The notes: generated by a model not told the origin, from the letters alone. A stretch of 64,000 nt of DNA from Chitinophagaceae bacterium UBA4857 (GCA_002399735.1 DHEF01000001.1:116934-180933); one strand, 5' to 3'. Counted from the first letter of the stretch, positions 1-9,187 are shown. Program-made: numbers and translations.

Positions 1-2
1 CG

Positions 3-794
3 CTGCAATTGCACGAGAAAAAATTATCGTCAAAACTAATTGGCGTTGATGCAAATGAAGCGCATGCACGCAAAGCGGTGGAGTTGGAATTGGTAGATGA
101 AAGTTTACCGCTGGATGAAGCCATACAGGAAGCTGAAGTAGTTATTTTATCTATACCTGTAGACAAAATGGTTAACTTTTTACCGGAAGTGTTAAATAAG
201 ATAACCACACAAATAGTTTTAGATTTAGGATCAACCAAGTCGCAATTAATTGCGGCTGTACAAAACCATCCTAAAAGGGGGAGATATGTAGCCACGCATC
301 CCATGTGGGGTACCGAGTATAGCGGTCCACAGGCAGCGGTGCGTGGCGCCTATGCCGATAAAGCAGTAATTATTTGTAATGCCGAAGCATCGGATCCTGA
401 TGCACTGGCATGGGTAAAAAATATGTACACCAAAATTGGTATGCGCTTGTTAGAAATGGAAGCTTATGCGCATGATGTACATGCGGCTTATGTTAGTCAT
501 ATTTCACACATTACCTCTTTTGCTTTGGCCAATACGGTGTTGGAAAAAGAGAAAGAAGACAATGCTATTTTCGAACTGGCATCGGCGGGTTTTGAAAGTA
601 CGGTAAGGTTGGCCAAAAGTAGTCCGGCTATGTGGACGCCCATCTTTATACAAAACAGAGAAAATATCCTGGATGTATTAACCGAGCATATTGCACAGTT
701 AGAAAAATTTAAAAAACTAATTCAGGAAAAAAAAAATGATGAGTTAGAAGGCTTAATTCATCAGGCAAACCAAATAAAAAGAATTATTAAATAA
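3..794 (+). CDS. tyrA: prephenate dehydrogenase, 5' end outside the window
   Basis: Oxidises prephenate to 4-hydroxyphenylpyruvate with NAD(P) in cytosolic tyrosine synthesis. The open frame runs in from the window edge, so the N-terminal GxGxxG nucleotide-binding turn (perhaps 20 residues) is missing. What remains shows the end of the Rossmann fold (VVILSIPVD, LDLGSTKS), the family signature HPMWGTEYSG and the helical dimerisation domain with HISHITSFALA. It is first in a run of aromatic-pathway genes, 24 bp before the DAHP synthase fusion. The TTG at position 9 is internal and not the real start. No regulatory ACT domain follows; the protein ends soon after the dehydrogenase fold. Confidence 0.93.
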   Translation: MQLHEKKLSSKLIGVDANEAHARKAVELELVDESLPLDEAIQEAEVVILSIPVDKMVNFLPEVLNKITTQIVLDLGSTKSQLIAAVQNHPKRGRYVATHPMWGTEYSGPQAAVRGAYADKAVIICNAEASDPDALAWVKNMYTKIGMRLLEMEAYAHDVHAAYVSHISHITSFALANTVLEKEKEDNAIFELASAGFESTVRLAKSSPAMWTPIFIQNRENILDVLTEHIAQLEKFKKLIQEKKNDELEGLIHQANQIKRIIK

Positions 795-818
795 CAAACA
801 ATTTTTAAAACAAATACA

Positions 819-1910
819 ATGCAAGCAACAGAGCAATCAGCAAAACAGGTGGTACAGGATGCATGGGCCAAAAGGCCGCTAATAATTAGTGGGCCCTGCA
901 GTGCAGAAACCGAAGATCAATTAGTAACTACGGCACAGCAACTGGCCGCAACCGGAAAAGTAAATATGTTACGTGCCGGTATTTGGAAACCACGTACCAA
1001 ACCCGGATTATTTGAAGGTATTGGTGCTAAAGGTTTGCCATGGTTACAAAAAGCAAAAGCATTAACCGGTTTACCAACAGCAGTAGAAGTAGCAACCGCT
1101 AAACAAGTGCAGGATGCGCTTACTTTTGATGTGGATGTATTATGGATTGGTGCCCGTACTACCGTTAATCCGTTTAGTGTACAAGAAGTGGCTGATGCAT
1201 TACGTGGTGTAGATGTACCGGTGTTAATTAAAAACCCTGTTCATCCGGATTTGGAATTGTGGACCGGGGCTGTTGAGCGTGTTGCCCGTGCCGGTGTTAA
1301 ACAAATTGGTTTAATTCACCGTGGGTTTTCATCTTACGGTAACAGCGAATACCGTAATGCACCTATGTGGCATTTAGCTATTGAAATGAAACGTCGTAAC
1401 TTAGAGTTGCCTATCATTAACGACCCTTCGCATATTTGTGGCCGTCGCGATATTTTATTCAGCACGGCACAAAAAGCTATCGACCTTGATTTTGACGGAC
1501 TGATGATTGAAAGCCATATTGATCCGGACAACGCATGGAGCGATGCCAAACAACAGGTAACACCTGAGCGCCTGAAAGAAATGTTAGACGAAATTACATG
1601 GCGTAAAGAAGATATTAATTCAGAGGAATTTCATGCTGCACTGGAAACTTTGCGTCAGCAAATTAACCACCTGGATGATGAGTTAATGCAGATTTTAAGC
1701 CAACGTATGAAAATTGCCGATAAAATCGGGGCATATAAAAAAGATAATAATATTACCATTTTACAAACCAACCGCTGGAACGAAATATTAGAGCGTGTTG
1801 CAGATAATGGTGAAAAATTAGGTTTAAGCCGTGAGTTTATTACCAAGTATTTTGATGCAGTACACATGGAAAGTATCAACCATCAGAAAAAAGTAATGGA
1901 CGCTGAATAA
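819..1910 (+). CDS. bifunctional DAHP synthase / chorismate mutase
   Basis: Catalyses the entry step of the shikimate pathway (phosphoenolpyruvate plus erythrose 4-phosphate to DAHP) and, through its C-terminal domain, chorismate to prephenate. Residues about 1-265 form the KDOPS-like DAHP synthase barrel, with SGPCSAET near residue 24, RAGIWKPRTKPG, IGARTTVNPF, a KNP lysine and the metal-site segment DPSHICGRR. Residues about 275-355 are an AroQ-type chorismate mutase helix bundle (LRQQINHLDDELMQIL, RMKIADKIGAYK). This fusion order is typical of Bacteroidota, where the mutase can also serve as an allosteric sensor. It sits between tyrA and aroB. The 363-residue length is normal. Confidence 0.95.
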   Translation: MQATEQSAKQVVQDAWAKRPLIISGPCSAETEDQLVTTAQQLAATGKVNMLRAGIWKPRTKPGLFEGIGAKGLPWLQKAKALTGLPTAVEVATAKQVQDALTFDVDVLWIGARTTVNPFSVQEVADALRGVDVPVLIKNPVHPDLELWTGAVERVARAGVKQIGLIHRGFSSYGNSEYRNAPMWHLAIEMKRRNLELPIINDPSHICGRRDILFSTAQKAIDLDFDGLMIESHIDPDNAWSDAKQQVTPERLKEMLDEITWRKEDINSEEFHAALETLRQQINHLDDELMQILSQRMKIADKIGAYKKDNNITILQTNRWNEILERVADNGEKLGLSREFITKYFDAVHMESINHQKKVMDAE

Positions 1911-1956
1911 TTTTTAACTGCCGCAAGGCACTGTTGTATATTGTAAATTGTTTTAT

Positions 1957-2093
1957 GGGGTTCCCCGTGAGCGTAAACAAGGTTTCGCATACTCAACCTT
2001 GTTTTCTCTCACGGGTCGGGCTATCCGCTGTATCTTTTGCCCTGCGCCGCCTGCCGATGCTTCGCAAAAGGATGCCGCTTCTATCCCTAACCC
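1957..2093 (+). repeat. family B structured repeat, copy 1
   Basis: A 137-bp hairpin-rich element in the gap between the DAHP synthase fusion and aroB. It opens with GGGG, then a 21-bp imperfect stem (1964-1984 with 1995-2015, 19 of 21 paired), then GGGTCGGGCT and a second imperfect hairpin ending in TATCCCTAACCC. The order of parts matches the copy at 60268. An upstream extension of the aroB frame reads through it, but the composition is not coding-like. Confidence 0.7.
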
Positions 2094-2130
2094 AAATACA
2101 AAAGCAGTATATATTTCTAATATTTTAATA

Positions 2131-3165
2131 ATGACAGATACTAGCCCTAAAGCAAAAAAATTTGTGTTTAATAATGCTACAGTGCAATGTTATTTTGCTA
2201 CCGGATTTGCAGCATTAAAAAACATTGTAGATAAAAGCCATACCATCTTAATAACCGATGAAAATATTTATGCCCGCAACGAAAAGAAATTTAAAGGGTG
2301 GAATACCATCGTTTTAAAAGCAGGTGAAGCATACAAAGTGCAACAAACGGTTGATGCGGTAATTGACCAGTTGATAGAAATGGAAGCCGACCGCAAAACA
2401 ACTTTAGTAGGTGTAGGTGGCGGTGTAATTACCGATATTACCGGTTATGTAGCATCAGTATATATGCGGGGTATAAAGTTTGGTTTTGTGCCTACTTCTT
2501 TATTGGCTTTAGTGGATGCGTCTATTGGTGGTAAAAACGGTATTGATGTGGGTATTTATAAAAACATTGTTGGTATAATTCGCCAACCTGATTTTATATT
2601 ACACGATATACAGTTTTTAAACACATTGCCTCAGGCAGAATGGGAAAATGGTTTTGCCGAAATTATTAAACACGCTTGCATTAAAGATGCAGCCATGTTT
2701 AAACACCTGGAGCAAAATAGTTTTCGTACTTATCAGGGCAAGAAAAAAGAAATATGTGCCTTGGTACAACGCAATGCACTTATAAAAACCAAAGTTGTAC
2801 AAAACGATGAGTTTGAAACCGGCGAAAGAAAGCTGTTAAACTTTGGACATACTTTAGGGCATGCTTTAGAAAACCAGTACGAACTCTCGCATGGTCAGGC
2901 AGTAGCTATTGGTATGACTTATGCCTGTGAAATCTCTGCACAAATTACCGGCTTTAAACAAACTGATAAAGTGGTGGGTTTATTAGAGCAATACAATTTA
3001 CCAACCTATGCTCATTTTGATAAGCAAAAAGCACTTGATGTTTTAAAGCATGATAAAAAAAGAGAACGTTCTGATATTAGTTATGTGCTGTTAGACAAAA
3101 TTGGTAAAGGAGTCATATATAATCTTCCGTTAGCCGATTTAAAAGATACCATTTTAGCATTGTAA
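2131..3165 (+). CDS. aroB: 3-dehydroquinate synthase
   Basis: Converts DAHP to 3-dehydroquinate with NAD and a divalent metal, the second shikimate step. Evidence is the NAD-binding stretch GVGGGVITDITGYVAS, the substrate loop FVPTSLLALVDASIGGKNGID, and metal ligands in NGFAEIIKHACI, NFGHTLGHALE and SHGQAVAIGM. The frame stays open upstream to 1948, but that part reads through a structured repeat, so the ATG at 2131 is chosen. This gives 344 residues, the usual size. It lies 29 bp before aroA in the aromatic operon, while a 220-bp gap holding the repeat separates it from the preceding gene. Confidence 0.95.
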   Translation: MTDTSPKAKKFVFNNATVQCYFATGFAALKNIVDKSHTILITDENIYARNEKKFKGWNTIVLKAGEAYKVQQTVDAVIDQLIEMEADRKTTLVGVGGGVITDITGYVASVYMRGIKFGFVPTSLLALVDASIGGKNGIDVGIYKNIVGIIRQPDFILHDIQFLNTLPQAEWENGFAEIIKHACIKDAAMFKHLEQNSFRTYQGKKKEICALVQRNALIKTKVVQNDEFETGERKLLNFGHTLGHALENQYELSHGQAVAIGMTYACEISAQITGFKQTDKVVGLLEQYNLPTYAHFDKQKALDVLKHDKKRERSDISYVLLDKIGKGVIYNLPLADLKDTILAL

Positions 3166-3194
3166 GTAAACATTTTTAAGCATTAGTAATTGTA

Positions 3195-4505
3195 ATGAAA
3201 GTAAGCATACAACCTTCGGATTTATCGGGTACTATTCAAGCACCTGCCTCAAAAAGCTCTATGCAGCGGGCATGTGCTGCGGCATTGGTAGCTAAAGGTC
3301 AAACCACTGTTTTAAACCCCGGGCATAGTAACGATGATAAAGCAGCATTGGATATTATACAACGTTTAGGCGCAACTATAGAACAAAAGGCAGATGCTGT
3401 TGTAATAAACAGTAACGGTGTTAATCCGGTTGCTAATGAAGTAAATTGTGGCGAATCAGGTTTGAGTATTCGTATGTTTACACCTATTGTAGCATTGAGT
3501 ACGCAACCGGTTACTATTACAGGCCAAGGCAGTTTAGTTACAAGACCCATGAATTTTTTTGATGAAATTTTACCGCAACTAAATGTAAACATCACCAGCA
3601 AAGAAGGTAAATTACCTATGCAGGTTAATGGTCCGTTGGTTCCAAAAAATATTGAAGTTGATGGATCATTAAGTTCGCAGTTTTTAACCGGCCTTTTATT
3701 AGCTTATGCCGCCTCGGTACAGGATAACAAACTGGAAAACGATTCGGTTGCCATTACTGTAAACGATTTAAAAAGTAAACCTTATGTTGATCTTACACTG
3801 GATGTAATGAAACAATTTGGTTTACCTGTACCGGAGAATAATAATTACGAACAATTTATTTTTACTAAGCAACAGCAAAATAATACAACGGAAAGAACCT
3901 ATACCGTAGAAGGTGATTGGAGCGGCGGTGCTTTTTTATTGGTTGCCGGTGCCGTTGCGGGGCCAATTGTTGTACGTGGTTTAAGCCCTGCATCCACACA
4001 GGCCGATAAAGCTATATTACAAGCATTGATTGATTGTAACAGTGGTATAGCTATAGATGCAAAACAAATTAACATGCATCCCGGTAAATTAAAAGCATTT
4101 GAATTTGATGCAACTGATTGTCCGGATTTATTTCCACCACTAGTGGCATTAGCGGCTTATTGTGAAGGACAAACTATTATAAAAGGGGTAAGCCGTTTGG
4201 CACATAAGGAAAGCGACCGTGGCATAACCCTACAACAGGAGTTTGCTAAAATGGGTTTGCAGATTGATTTAAAAGATGACATCATGGTGATACATGGCGG
4301 CAACGGATTAAACGGAGCTGTTGTACATTCGCGTCATGATCATCGTATTGCAATGGCTTGCGCTGTAGCTGCGTTAAAAGCAAATGGTGAAACAGTAATT
4401 GAAGAAGCCGAGGCTATTAATAAATCCTATCCTGATTTTTATGAGCACTTACAAAAGTTAGGAGCAACGGTTGATACGGGGGAGAAAAAGATAAGGTTTG
4501 TCTGA
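3195..4505 (+). CDS. aroA: 3-phosphoshikimate 1-carboxyvinyltransferase (EPSP synthase)
   Basis: Transfers the enolpyruvyl group of phosphoenolpyruvate to shikimate 3-phosphate. The 436-residue protein has the two-domain inside-out barrel signature: the phosphate-binding ASKSSMQRA near residue 19, NCGESGLSIRMF near residue 83, and the C-terminal SRHDHRIAMACAVAA with the conserved D-H-R-I-A-M run. The segment after NCG reads ESGLSIR, a form seen in Bacteroidota, and differs from the commoner N-A-G-T-A-M/T-R in the glyphosate-contact region. It sits between aroB and aroC in one operon. Confidence 0.95.
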   Translation: MKVSIQPSDLSGTIQAPASKSSMQRACAAALVAKGQTTVLNPGHSNDDKAALDIIQRLGATIEQKADAVVINSNGVNPVANEVNCGESGLSIRMFTPIVALSTQPVTITGQGSLVTRPMNFFDEILPQLNVNITSKEGKLPMQVNGPLVPKNIEVDGSLSSQFLTGLLLAYAASVQDNKLENDSVAITVNDLKSKPYVDLTLDVMKQFGLPVPENNNYEQFIFTKQQQNNTTERTYTVEGDWSGGAFLLVAGAVAGPIVVRGLSPASTQADKAILQALIDCNSGIAIDAKQINMHPGKLKAFEFDATDCPDLFPPLVALAAYCEGQTIIKGVSRLAHKESDRGITLQQEFAKMGLQIDLKDDIMVIHGGNGLNGAVVHSRHDHRIAMACAVAALKANGETVIEEAEAINKSYPDFYEHLQKLGATVDTGEKKIRFV

Positions 4506-4592
4506 TGAGTTAATAGTTCATTGTTAGTGGTTAATAGTAAGTTGTCAACTTATCCATTGTCCATTGTCATTTGTCCATTGTTTAGCCTTTTA
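4503..4592. repeat. low-complexity stutter tract (TTAATAGTTC and TTGTCCA units)
   Basis: The aroA-aroC gap is made of degenerate 8-12 bp reiterations: first GTTAATAGTTCATTG-like, then CATTGTCCATTGTC-like. The same vocabulary recurs at 12417-12482, 35393-35470 and 41208-41228. No gene or terminator was found in it. Confidence 0.55.
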
Positions 4593-4612
4593 CTTTTTAA
4601 TTTTTATTGATT

Positions 4613-5608
4613 ATGAACTCATTTGGAAGGATATTTAAGGTACATATTTTTGGCGAATCGCATGGCGAATCGGTGGGTATTGTTATTGATGGTTGTCCGG
4701 CAGGATTGGCGTTAAGTGCCGATGATTTGCTACCCGATTTAGAACGCAGAAAAGGAGGTAAACAAAAAGGCACCACACCAAGGCAGGAAGCGGATTATCC
4801 GTTTTTTAAAAGCGGCATTTTTAATGGTAAAACTACCGGCGCACCCATTGCTATTTTTTTTGAAAACAATAATACCCGCAGTGGCGATTATGAAAAACAA
4901 AGAAGTTTTCCAAGGCCGGGTCATGCAGATTGGGTGGCGCATGAAAAATATGGCGGCAATGAAGATTTTAGAGGTGGCGGACATTTTAGTGCCCGATTAA
5001 CAACCGGTTTAGTAGCTGCCGGTGCTATTGCAAAAAAACTAATGCAAGGTGTAATCATACAAGCTGCTGTTACCGAAATAGCCGGCGAAGCCGATACTGA
5101 AAAAGGTTTGCAAAAAGCCATTGATGCAAAAGACTCAGTGGGTGGTATTGTAACCTGTACGGTGGATGGGTTGCCGGTTGGTTTGGGTGAGCCTTTTTTT
5201 GATTCGGTAGAATCACAGATTGCACATATTGCCTTTGCTATACCTGCTGTAAAAGGTATTGAGTTTGGTAGCGGGTTTGCTGCTGCAACCATGTACGGTT
5301 CGCAACACAATGATGCCATTATTGATAACAGCGGTAAAACAGCTACCAATCATGCAGGTGGTATTGTTGGCGGAATAACAAATGGCAATCAGTTAGTTTA
5401 TCGTTTGGCAATTAAGCCCACAGCATCTACACCTAAAGAACAGTTTAGCTTAAATTGGGATACAGGTGTTCAGGAGAGTTTTTCTATCAAAGGCCGCCAC
5501 GATTTATGTGTTGCTTTGCGGGCACCTGTTATTGTAGAAGCCGCTACTGCCATAGCTTTACTGGATTTAATGTTGCTGCAACAAAATGTTAAACCGGTAG
5601 TTGGTTAA
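4613..5608 (+). CDS. aroC: chorismate synthase
   Basis: Makes chorismate from EPSP using reduced FMN. The start is taken at ATG 4613 (MNSFGRIFKVHIFGESHGESVG); the TTG two codons upstream is less likely. Family motifs visible are FGESHG near residue 11, RPGHADW, GGHFSARLTTGLVAAGAIAKK, and the C-terminal GRHDLCVALRAPVIVEAATA. At 331 residues it is somewhat shorter than the usual 350-390, but no core motif is missing. It is the last aromatic gene of the cluster, and an AT-rich 90-bp gap separates it from a DUF952 gene. Confidence 0.95.
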   Translation: MNSFGRIFKVHIFGESHGESVGIVIDGCPAGLALSADDLLPDLERRKGGKQKGTTPRQEADYPFFKSGIFNGKTTGAPIAIFFENNNTRSGDYEKQRSFPRPGHADWVAHEKYGGNEDFRGGGHFSARLTTGLVAAGAIAKKLMQGVIIQAAVTEIAGEADTEKGLQKAIDAKDSVGGIVTCTVDGLPVGLGEPFFDSVESQIAHIAFAIPAVKGIEFGSGFAAATMYGSQHNDAIIDNSGKTATNHAGGIVGGITNGNQLVYRLAIKPTASTPKEQFSLNWDTGVQESFSIKGRHDLCVALRAPVIVEAATAIALLDLMLLQQNVKPVVG

Positions 5609-5696
5609 ACAAATATTACCCAATAATTGTTATATGCAGGGTGTACTACAATATGCTTGTATTAACCACACCTTTTTTAATTTTTAATTTTTTGCT

Positions 5697-5999
5697 ATGC
5701 CAATAATATATCACATTACCACTTTACCCGAATGGGATAATGCCCAAGGAAACGGAGCTTACGAAGCTTCATCATTAAAAGAAGAAGGATTTATTCACTG
5801 TGCACAGAAAAGTCAGGTGCAAGGTGTGCTGGAAAGATACTTTTCAGGAAAAGAAAATTTAGTAAAACTTACTATTGATACGGATAAACTAACCAGTAAC
5901 CTGGTATATGATTGGTCGCCATCTACACAGGATACTTTCCCGCATATTTACGGCGCATTAAATGTTGATGCCGTTATATCAATAGAGCAATTAAACTAA
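5697..5999 (+). CDS. DUF952 domain protein
   Basis: A 100-residue cytosolic protein matching the DUF952 pattern: N-terminal IYHITTLPEWDNA, then EGFIHCAQKSQV, VKLTIDTDKL and a C-terminal FPHIYGALNVDAVI. The family is widespread, small and of unknown biochemical role. It was once likened to glutathione S-transferase-related proteins, but no catalytic assignment is secure. No signal peptide or membrane segment is present. It follows aroC by 88 bp and precedes a thiamine-binding-type protein by 29 bp; no functional link to either is evident. Confidence 0.85.
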   Translation: MPIIYHITTLPEWDNAQGNGAYEASSLKEEGFIHCAQKSQVQGVLERYFSGKENLVKLTIDTDKLTSNLVYDWSPSTQDTFPHIYGALNVDAVISIEQLN

Positions 6000-6004
6000 T
6001 TTTG
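5997..6004 (+). promoter_or_regulatory. candidate -7 box TAATTTTG
   Basis: Matches the Bacteroidota -7 consensus TAnnTTTG and overlaps the stop codon of the DUF952 gene, 25 bp before the next start. No clear -33 TTTG is at the right distance, so this is tentative. Confidence 0.3.
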
Positions 6005-6028
6005 TAAATTCTACTTTTTAATTTTCTC

Positions 6029-6331
6029 ATGCACAATTTTATCGTAAATGCTTCGCTCCAGATTGTTCCTATTGTTCAGGATAAGCATCCTTATATATGG
6101 GTTGATGAAGCTATTGCAGTAATTACTGCATCGGGCATTAAATATGAAGTAGGGCCTTTTGCCACCATTATTGAAGGTACTTATGATGAAGTAATGAATG
6201 TAGTACATCAGGTAAACAACTATTTACAACAACAAAGTTGTAACGAATGGATTTTAAATTTTCAACTGCAAATAAGAAGTAAAGAAGATATTACTGCAGA
6301 TGAAAAAATGGATAAGTTTAAACTAAGCTAA
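6029..6331 (+). CDS. thiamine-binding family (MTH1187/YkoF-like, DUF77) protein
   Basis: A 100-residue protein with the ferredoxin-like fold pattern of the MTH1187/DUF77 family: strand VNASLQIVPIV, helix WVDEAIAVITASGI, then KYEVGPFATIIEGTYDEVMNVVHQ. Relatives bind thiamine or related molecules, but their physiological role is poorly defined. It is cytosolic, with no signal peptide. It is the last plus-strand gene before a 260-bp region that holds two family A repeats. Confidence 0.8.
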   Translation: MHNFIVNASLQIVPIVQDKHPYIWVDEAIAVITASGIKYEVGPFATIIEGTYDEVMNVVHQVNNYLQQQSCNEWILNFQLQIRSKEDITADEKMDKFKLS

Positions 6332-6347
6332 TTGAAGTTGATTATTA

Positions 6348-6470
6348 GGTAGTCAACTGCATTACTACTATGCCCCCAGCCCCCTAAAGGGGAGTTTGGT
6401 TGCGTCGCACTCTTCAACTGCAACAATTCTATTGGGCATTATGCATGTTTCCTACTTTATCGCAAAACCG
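6348..6470 (+). repeat. family A repeat with family C hairpin inside
   Basis: Core TTGCGTCGCACTCTTCAAC at 6400-6418. The left flank AGTCAACTGCATTACTACTATG and the right flank TATTGGGCATTATG match the copy at 39749 almost base for base. Both copies carry CCCCCAGCCCC-TAAAGGGGAG where other copies have CATCGTC. Confidence 0.75.
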
Positions 6471-6506
6471 CATTTTCATATTTCCAAATCATCTAATTAT
6501 CACATT

Positions 6507-6563
6507 GTTTTCTGTTGCGTCGCACTCTTCAACAGTAGTAATTCTATTAGGCTTTGTGTAACA
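6507..6563 (+). repeat. family A repeat, short copy
   Basis: A second copy less than 50 bp downstream of the previous one, with core TTGCGTCGCACTCTTCAAC at 6514-6532 and right flank AATTCTATTAGGC. The left module is missing. Confidence 0.65.
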
Positions 6564-6592
6564 CCAAAATATTCAATCTGCAATTTTAAATA

Positions 6593-7315
6593 TTACTGTG
6601 ATTGTTTTTTTAATTGTTTAAAACTTAAATCCAATACATCGTAGTCACGGGTGTTAGGGAATGAGTAGTGCCACCATTCGGTAGATAAAGCTTTAAAGCC
6701 ATATTTCTCCATAGTAGTTTTTAGTAGTTTTCTGTTTTCTAAAACAGTTGCAGGTAATTGCCAAAAACTATGATGTGCTGTATCGGTAAAATTATCAAAA
6801 TCAGTTCCCATGTTTAAAGCTTCACCTGTTTCATTATTTATAATTGTAAGGTCAATGGCAATTCCACGGTTATGGCCGCTGCCTTTGGCCGGGTCGGCAA
6901 CATAACGTTCATCTTTTACCAAATCCCAAAATGCAACGCTTACCGCATAAGGCCTGTAAGCATCAAAAATTTTTAATCCGTACCCTTTTTGTTTTAACTC
7001 TTGCTGTACACTGTCCAACGCTTTGGCTGGGGCTAGCCTTAAAAAAGTATAATTGGTACTTTTGGGGTACATTATTTTTTGGACAAAATTATTTGTAGTG
7101 GCATAACGTAAGTCATAATGCAAATCAGGAATCAGGCCGCTTAACAATTGCATAGTTTGCAAACTATCAGTGGCTACTTTTTGCAGGTATTGCGCCGGTT
7201 TATTTATAACATTAAGCGAGTTTTGTGCCCTAACCGTCGAATAAAGGAGTATAAATAAAACCGCACTAATATATTTGCAATAACCGGTTTTGTTTACTAA
7301 TTTGTATATAATCAT
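6593..7315 (-). CDS. D-alanyl-D-alanine dipeptidase, VanX/DdpX family (M15D)
   Basis: A zinc dipeptidase of the type that cleaves D-Ala-D-Ala. After an N-terminal hydrophobic segment (about residues 14-30), which suggests export or membrane anchoring, the domain shows DLHYDLRYATTNNF, FDAYRPYAVS, the zinc motif SGHNRGIAIDL (histidine and aspartate ligands) and EWWHYSFP with the catalytic glutamate and third zinc ligand. Length (240) is normal. Outside vancomycin-resistance clusters such enzymes recycle peptidoglycan dipeptides. It is divergent from an L,D-transpeptidase gene 124 bp away, which also acts on cell wall. No vanH or vanA partner is nearby. Confidence 0.88.
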   Translation of the reverse strand: MIIYKLVNKTGYCKYISAVLFILLYSTVRAQNSLNVINKPAQYLQKVATDSLQTMQLLSGLIPDLHYDLRYATTNNFVQKIMYPKSTNYTFLRLAPAKALDSVQQELKQKGYGLKIFDAYRPYAVSVAFWDLVKDERYVADPAKGSGHNRGIAIDLTIINNETGEALNMGTDFDNFTDTAHHSFWQLPATVLENRKLLKTTMEKYGFKALSTEWWHYSFPNTRDYDVLDLSFKQLKKQSQ

Positions 7316-7438
7316 TAGCTTAAAAGTAAATAAAACTTATATAAAATTTTTAAGTTTAAGGGTTATAAAAACTAGCGTGTAAAATTTTTTCTGCTTTTTA
7401 CACCATTAAGCTACACATTGAGAAAACTACAAATCACC

Positions 7439-9127
7439 ATGTTGATACTAAAACGTATCGTTCATACGCTTCTATATACAAGTATAATAACTATGTTATA
7501 CTGTTGCACTAATAATACTACTAAAGATATAGCAGCGACCCCGCAACAGCTACAGGAAAAAACACAACAACATTTGTCAGACTGGTTATCATCCGGCAAT
7601 GATAATGTTTATGATTCAATCACTATCCTGAATAAGTCGTTGGTACAAGTTGTGTACACACAACATCAAAACAAACCAGTTTGGTCGCAGGAGGGTAAAT
7701 GGTTGCCTGTTGCCGATTCCTTAGCAGTACTTATACAAAACGCAAGGTATTTTGCATTATTCCCCAATGATTATTTTGATACAATCATTAACAACAATCG
7801 CCTGTTAATAGCTGCCGATAGTTTAGGGAAAAGTGATAGCCGCGATGCTGTTATTTGGGCTAATACAGATATTTTACTAACCAGTGCTGCTGTACAGTTG
7901 GTAAGTGATTTAAAGCTAGGGCGTCTGCCCAACGATAGTGTGTCCTTGCGTAAAGACTCTGTGTTGTCTCCGGAGTATTATAAGGAGATGATAACTGCTT
8001 TACTGCAAACAGGCGTACCAACAGATTGGGCCTCAAAATTAGAACCGCAATTACAACCCTATCAACAGTTTAAAAAAGGGCTACAACATTTTTTACAAAC
8101 AGCCAGTTTTAAAAACTATACCAAAGTTACAGGCTCAGCAAAAGGTGCTGACTCGGCTAAGTTTTATACGATGCTGCAAACACGTTTGTTTGAAGGCGGC
8201 TACATACTTGCCGATAGTATAAAAGCCGATAGCACAACAATAGCGGCAGGCATTAAAAAGTTTCAGGATGAAGCCGGATTAGCAGTTGACGGCAAAGCCG
8301 GCGAGGTAACAGTACGCATGCTTAACTTAAACGACAACGAAAAGTTTATGCGTATTGTTATTACAGCCGATAGGTACAAGTTGCTGCCTGAAACATTACC
8401 CGAGAAATATATCTGGGTTAATATTCCCGCATTTAATCTACAGTTGGTTGATAGAGATACACTACGTCTTACCTCAAAAGTAATTTGCGGTAAGCCTAAA
8501 ACCCGTACACCGGTACTTACCAGCAAAATCACCAATATGGTTACTTACCCGCAGTGGACAGTACCCTCCAGTATTATTGTAAAAGAAATACTACCGCAGG
8601 TGAAAAAAAATCCGGGCTATCTTGCCAAGAAAAATTTTAGTTTAATAAATGCCCAGGGCGACGAGGTAGATCCTTTTTCTGTAGATTGGTCTAAATACAG
8701 CAAGGGCATACCTTATAGGGTAGTACAGGGTAGTGGCGACGCCAACTCATTAGGCATACTAAAGTTTAATTTTAATAATAAATATGCGGTTTACCTGCAC
8801 GATACTAACCAGCGGTATTTATTCGGACAAACTTACAGGGCCATGAGCCATGGTTGTGTACGGGTTCAGGACTGGCGTAAACTAATGAATCATATTTTAA
8901 TGTGGGATAGTGCTTTTGTTCATCCGTCAAAAAACTTTACACGGGTAGATTCGGTTGATAAATGGTTGAATAACAAAGAGAAAAAGGGTATAGCGGTACG
9001 TAAACCTATTTCAGTTTTTATCAGGTATTTTACCTGCGAGGGTAACAAAAACGGCCAAATGGTGTTTTACGATGATGTGTATGGCGAAGACAAATGGCTT
9101 AGGGAGAAATATTTCGCCAGTAAATAA
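7439..9127 (+). CDS. L,D-transpeptidase, YcbB/LdtD-like, with peptidoglycan-binding domain
   Basis: Forms 3-3 crosslinks in peptidoglycan through an active-site cysteine. The start at ATG 7439 gives 562 residues beginning MLILKRIVHTLLYTSIITMLYCC, a signal sequence whose Cys-Cys could be lipidated although the box is not canonical. The order is an N-terminal scaffold domain (about 30-230), a peptidoglycan-binding helix set (FQDEAGLAVDGKAGEVTVRML, about 275-300), then the YkuD domain with catalytic Cys473 in SHGCVRVQDW. Size and order match E. coli YcbB-type enzymes. Neighbours are a VanX-like dipeptidase and an OmpA protein, which makes an envelope cluster. Confidence 0.92.
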   Translation: MLILKRIVHTLLYTSIITMLYCCTNNTTKDIAATPQQLQEKTQQHLSDWLSSGNDNVYDSITILNKSLVQVVYTQHQNKPVWSQEGKWLPVADSLAVLIQNARYFALFPNDYFDTIINNNRLLIAADSLGKSDSRDAVIWANTDILLTSAAVQLVSDLKLGRLPNDSVSLRKDSVLSPEYYKEMITALLQTGVPTDWASKLEPQLQPYQQFKKGLQHFLQTASFKNYTKVTGSAKGADSAKFYTMLQTRLFEGGYILADSIKADSTTIAAGIKKFQDEAGLAVDGKAGEVTVRMLNLNDNEKFMRIVITADRYKLLPETLPEKYIWVNIPAFNLQLVDRDTLRLTSKVICGKPKTRTPVLTSKITNMVTYPQWTVPSSIIVKEILPQVKKNPGYLAKKNFSLINAQGDEVDPFSVDWSKYSKGIPYRVVQGSGDANSLGILKFNFNNKYAVYLHDTNQRYLFGQTYRAMSHGCVRVQDWRKLMNHILMWDSAFVHPSKNFTRVDSVDKWLNNKEKKGIAVRKPISVFIRYFTCEGNKNGQMVFYDDVYGEDKWLREKYFASK

Positions 9128-9187
9128 GCCCAAAAGTTGTACACATATTTAATAATAAATTTATTTTCAATTATAGGGCAGAGAGTT

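Noticed and set aside
1948..2130. Upstream extension of aroB by 61 codons
   Set aside because: The extension translates a hairpin-rich repeat; the ATG at 2131 gives the normal family length.
4921..5349. Minus-strand open frame within aroC
   Set aside because: Antisense to strongly conserved chorismate synthase motifs, with no plausible product.
6593..7315. Vancomycin-resistance cluster
   Set aside because: Only a VanX-like enzyme is present; no ligase, dehydrogenase or two-component system nearby.
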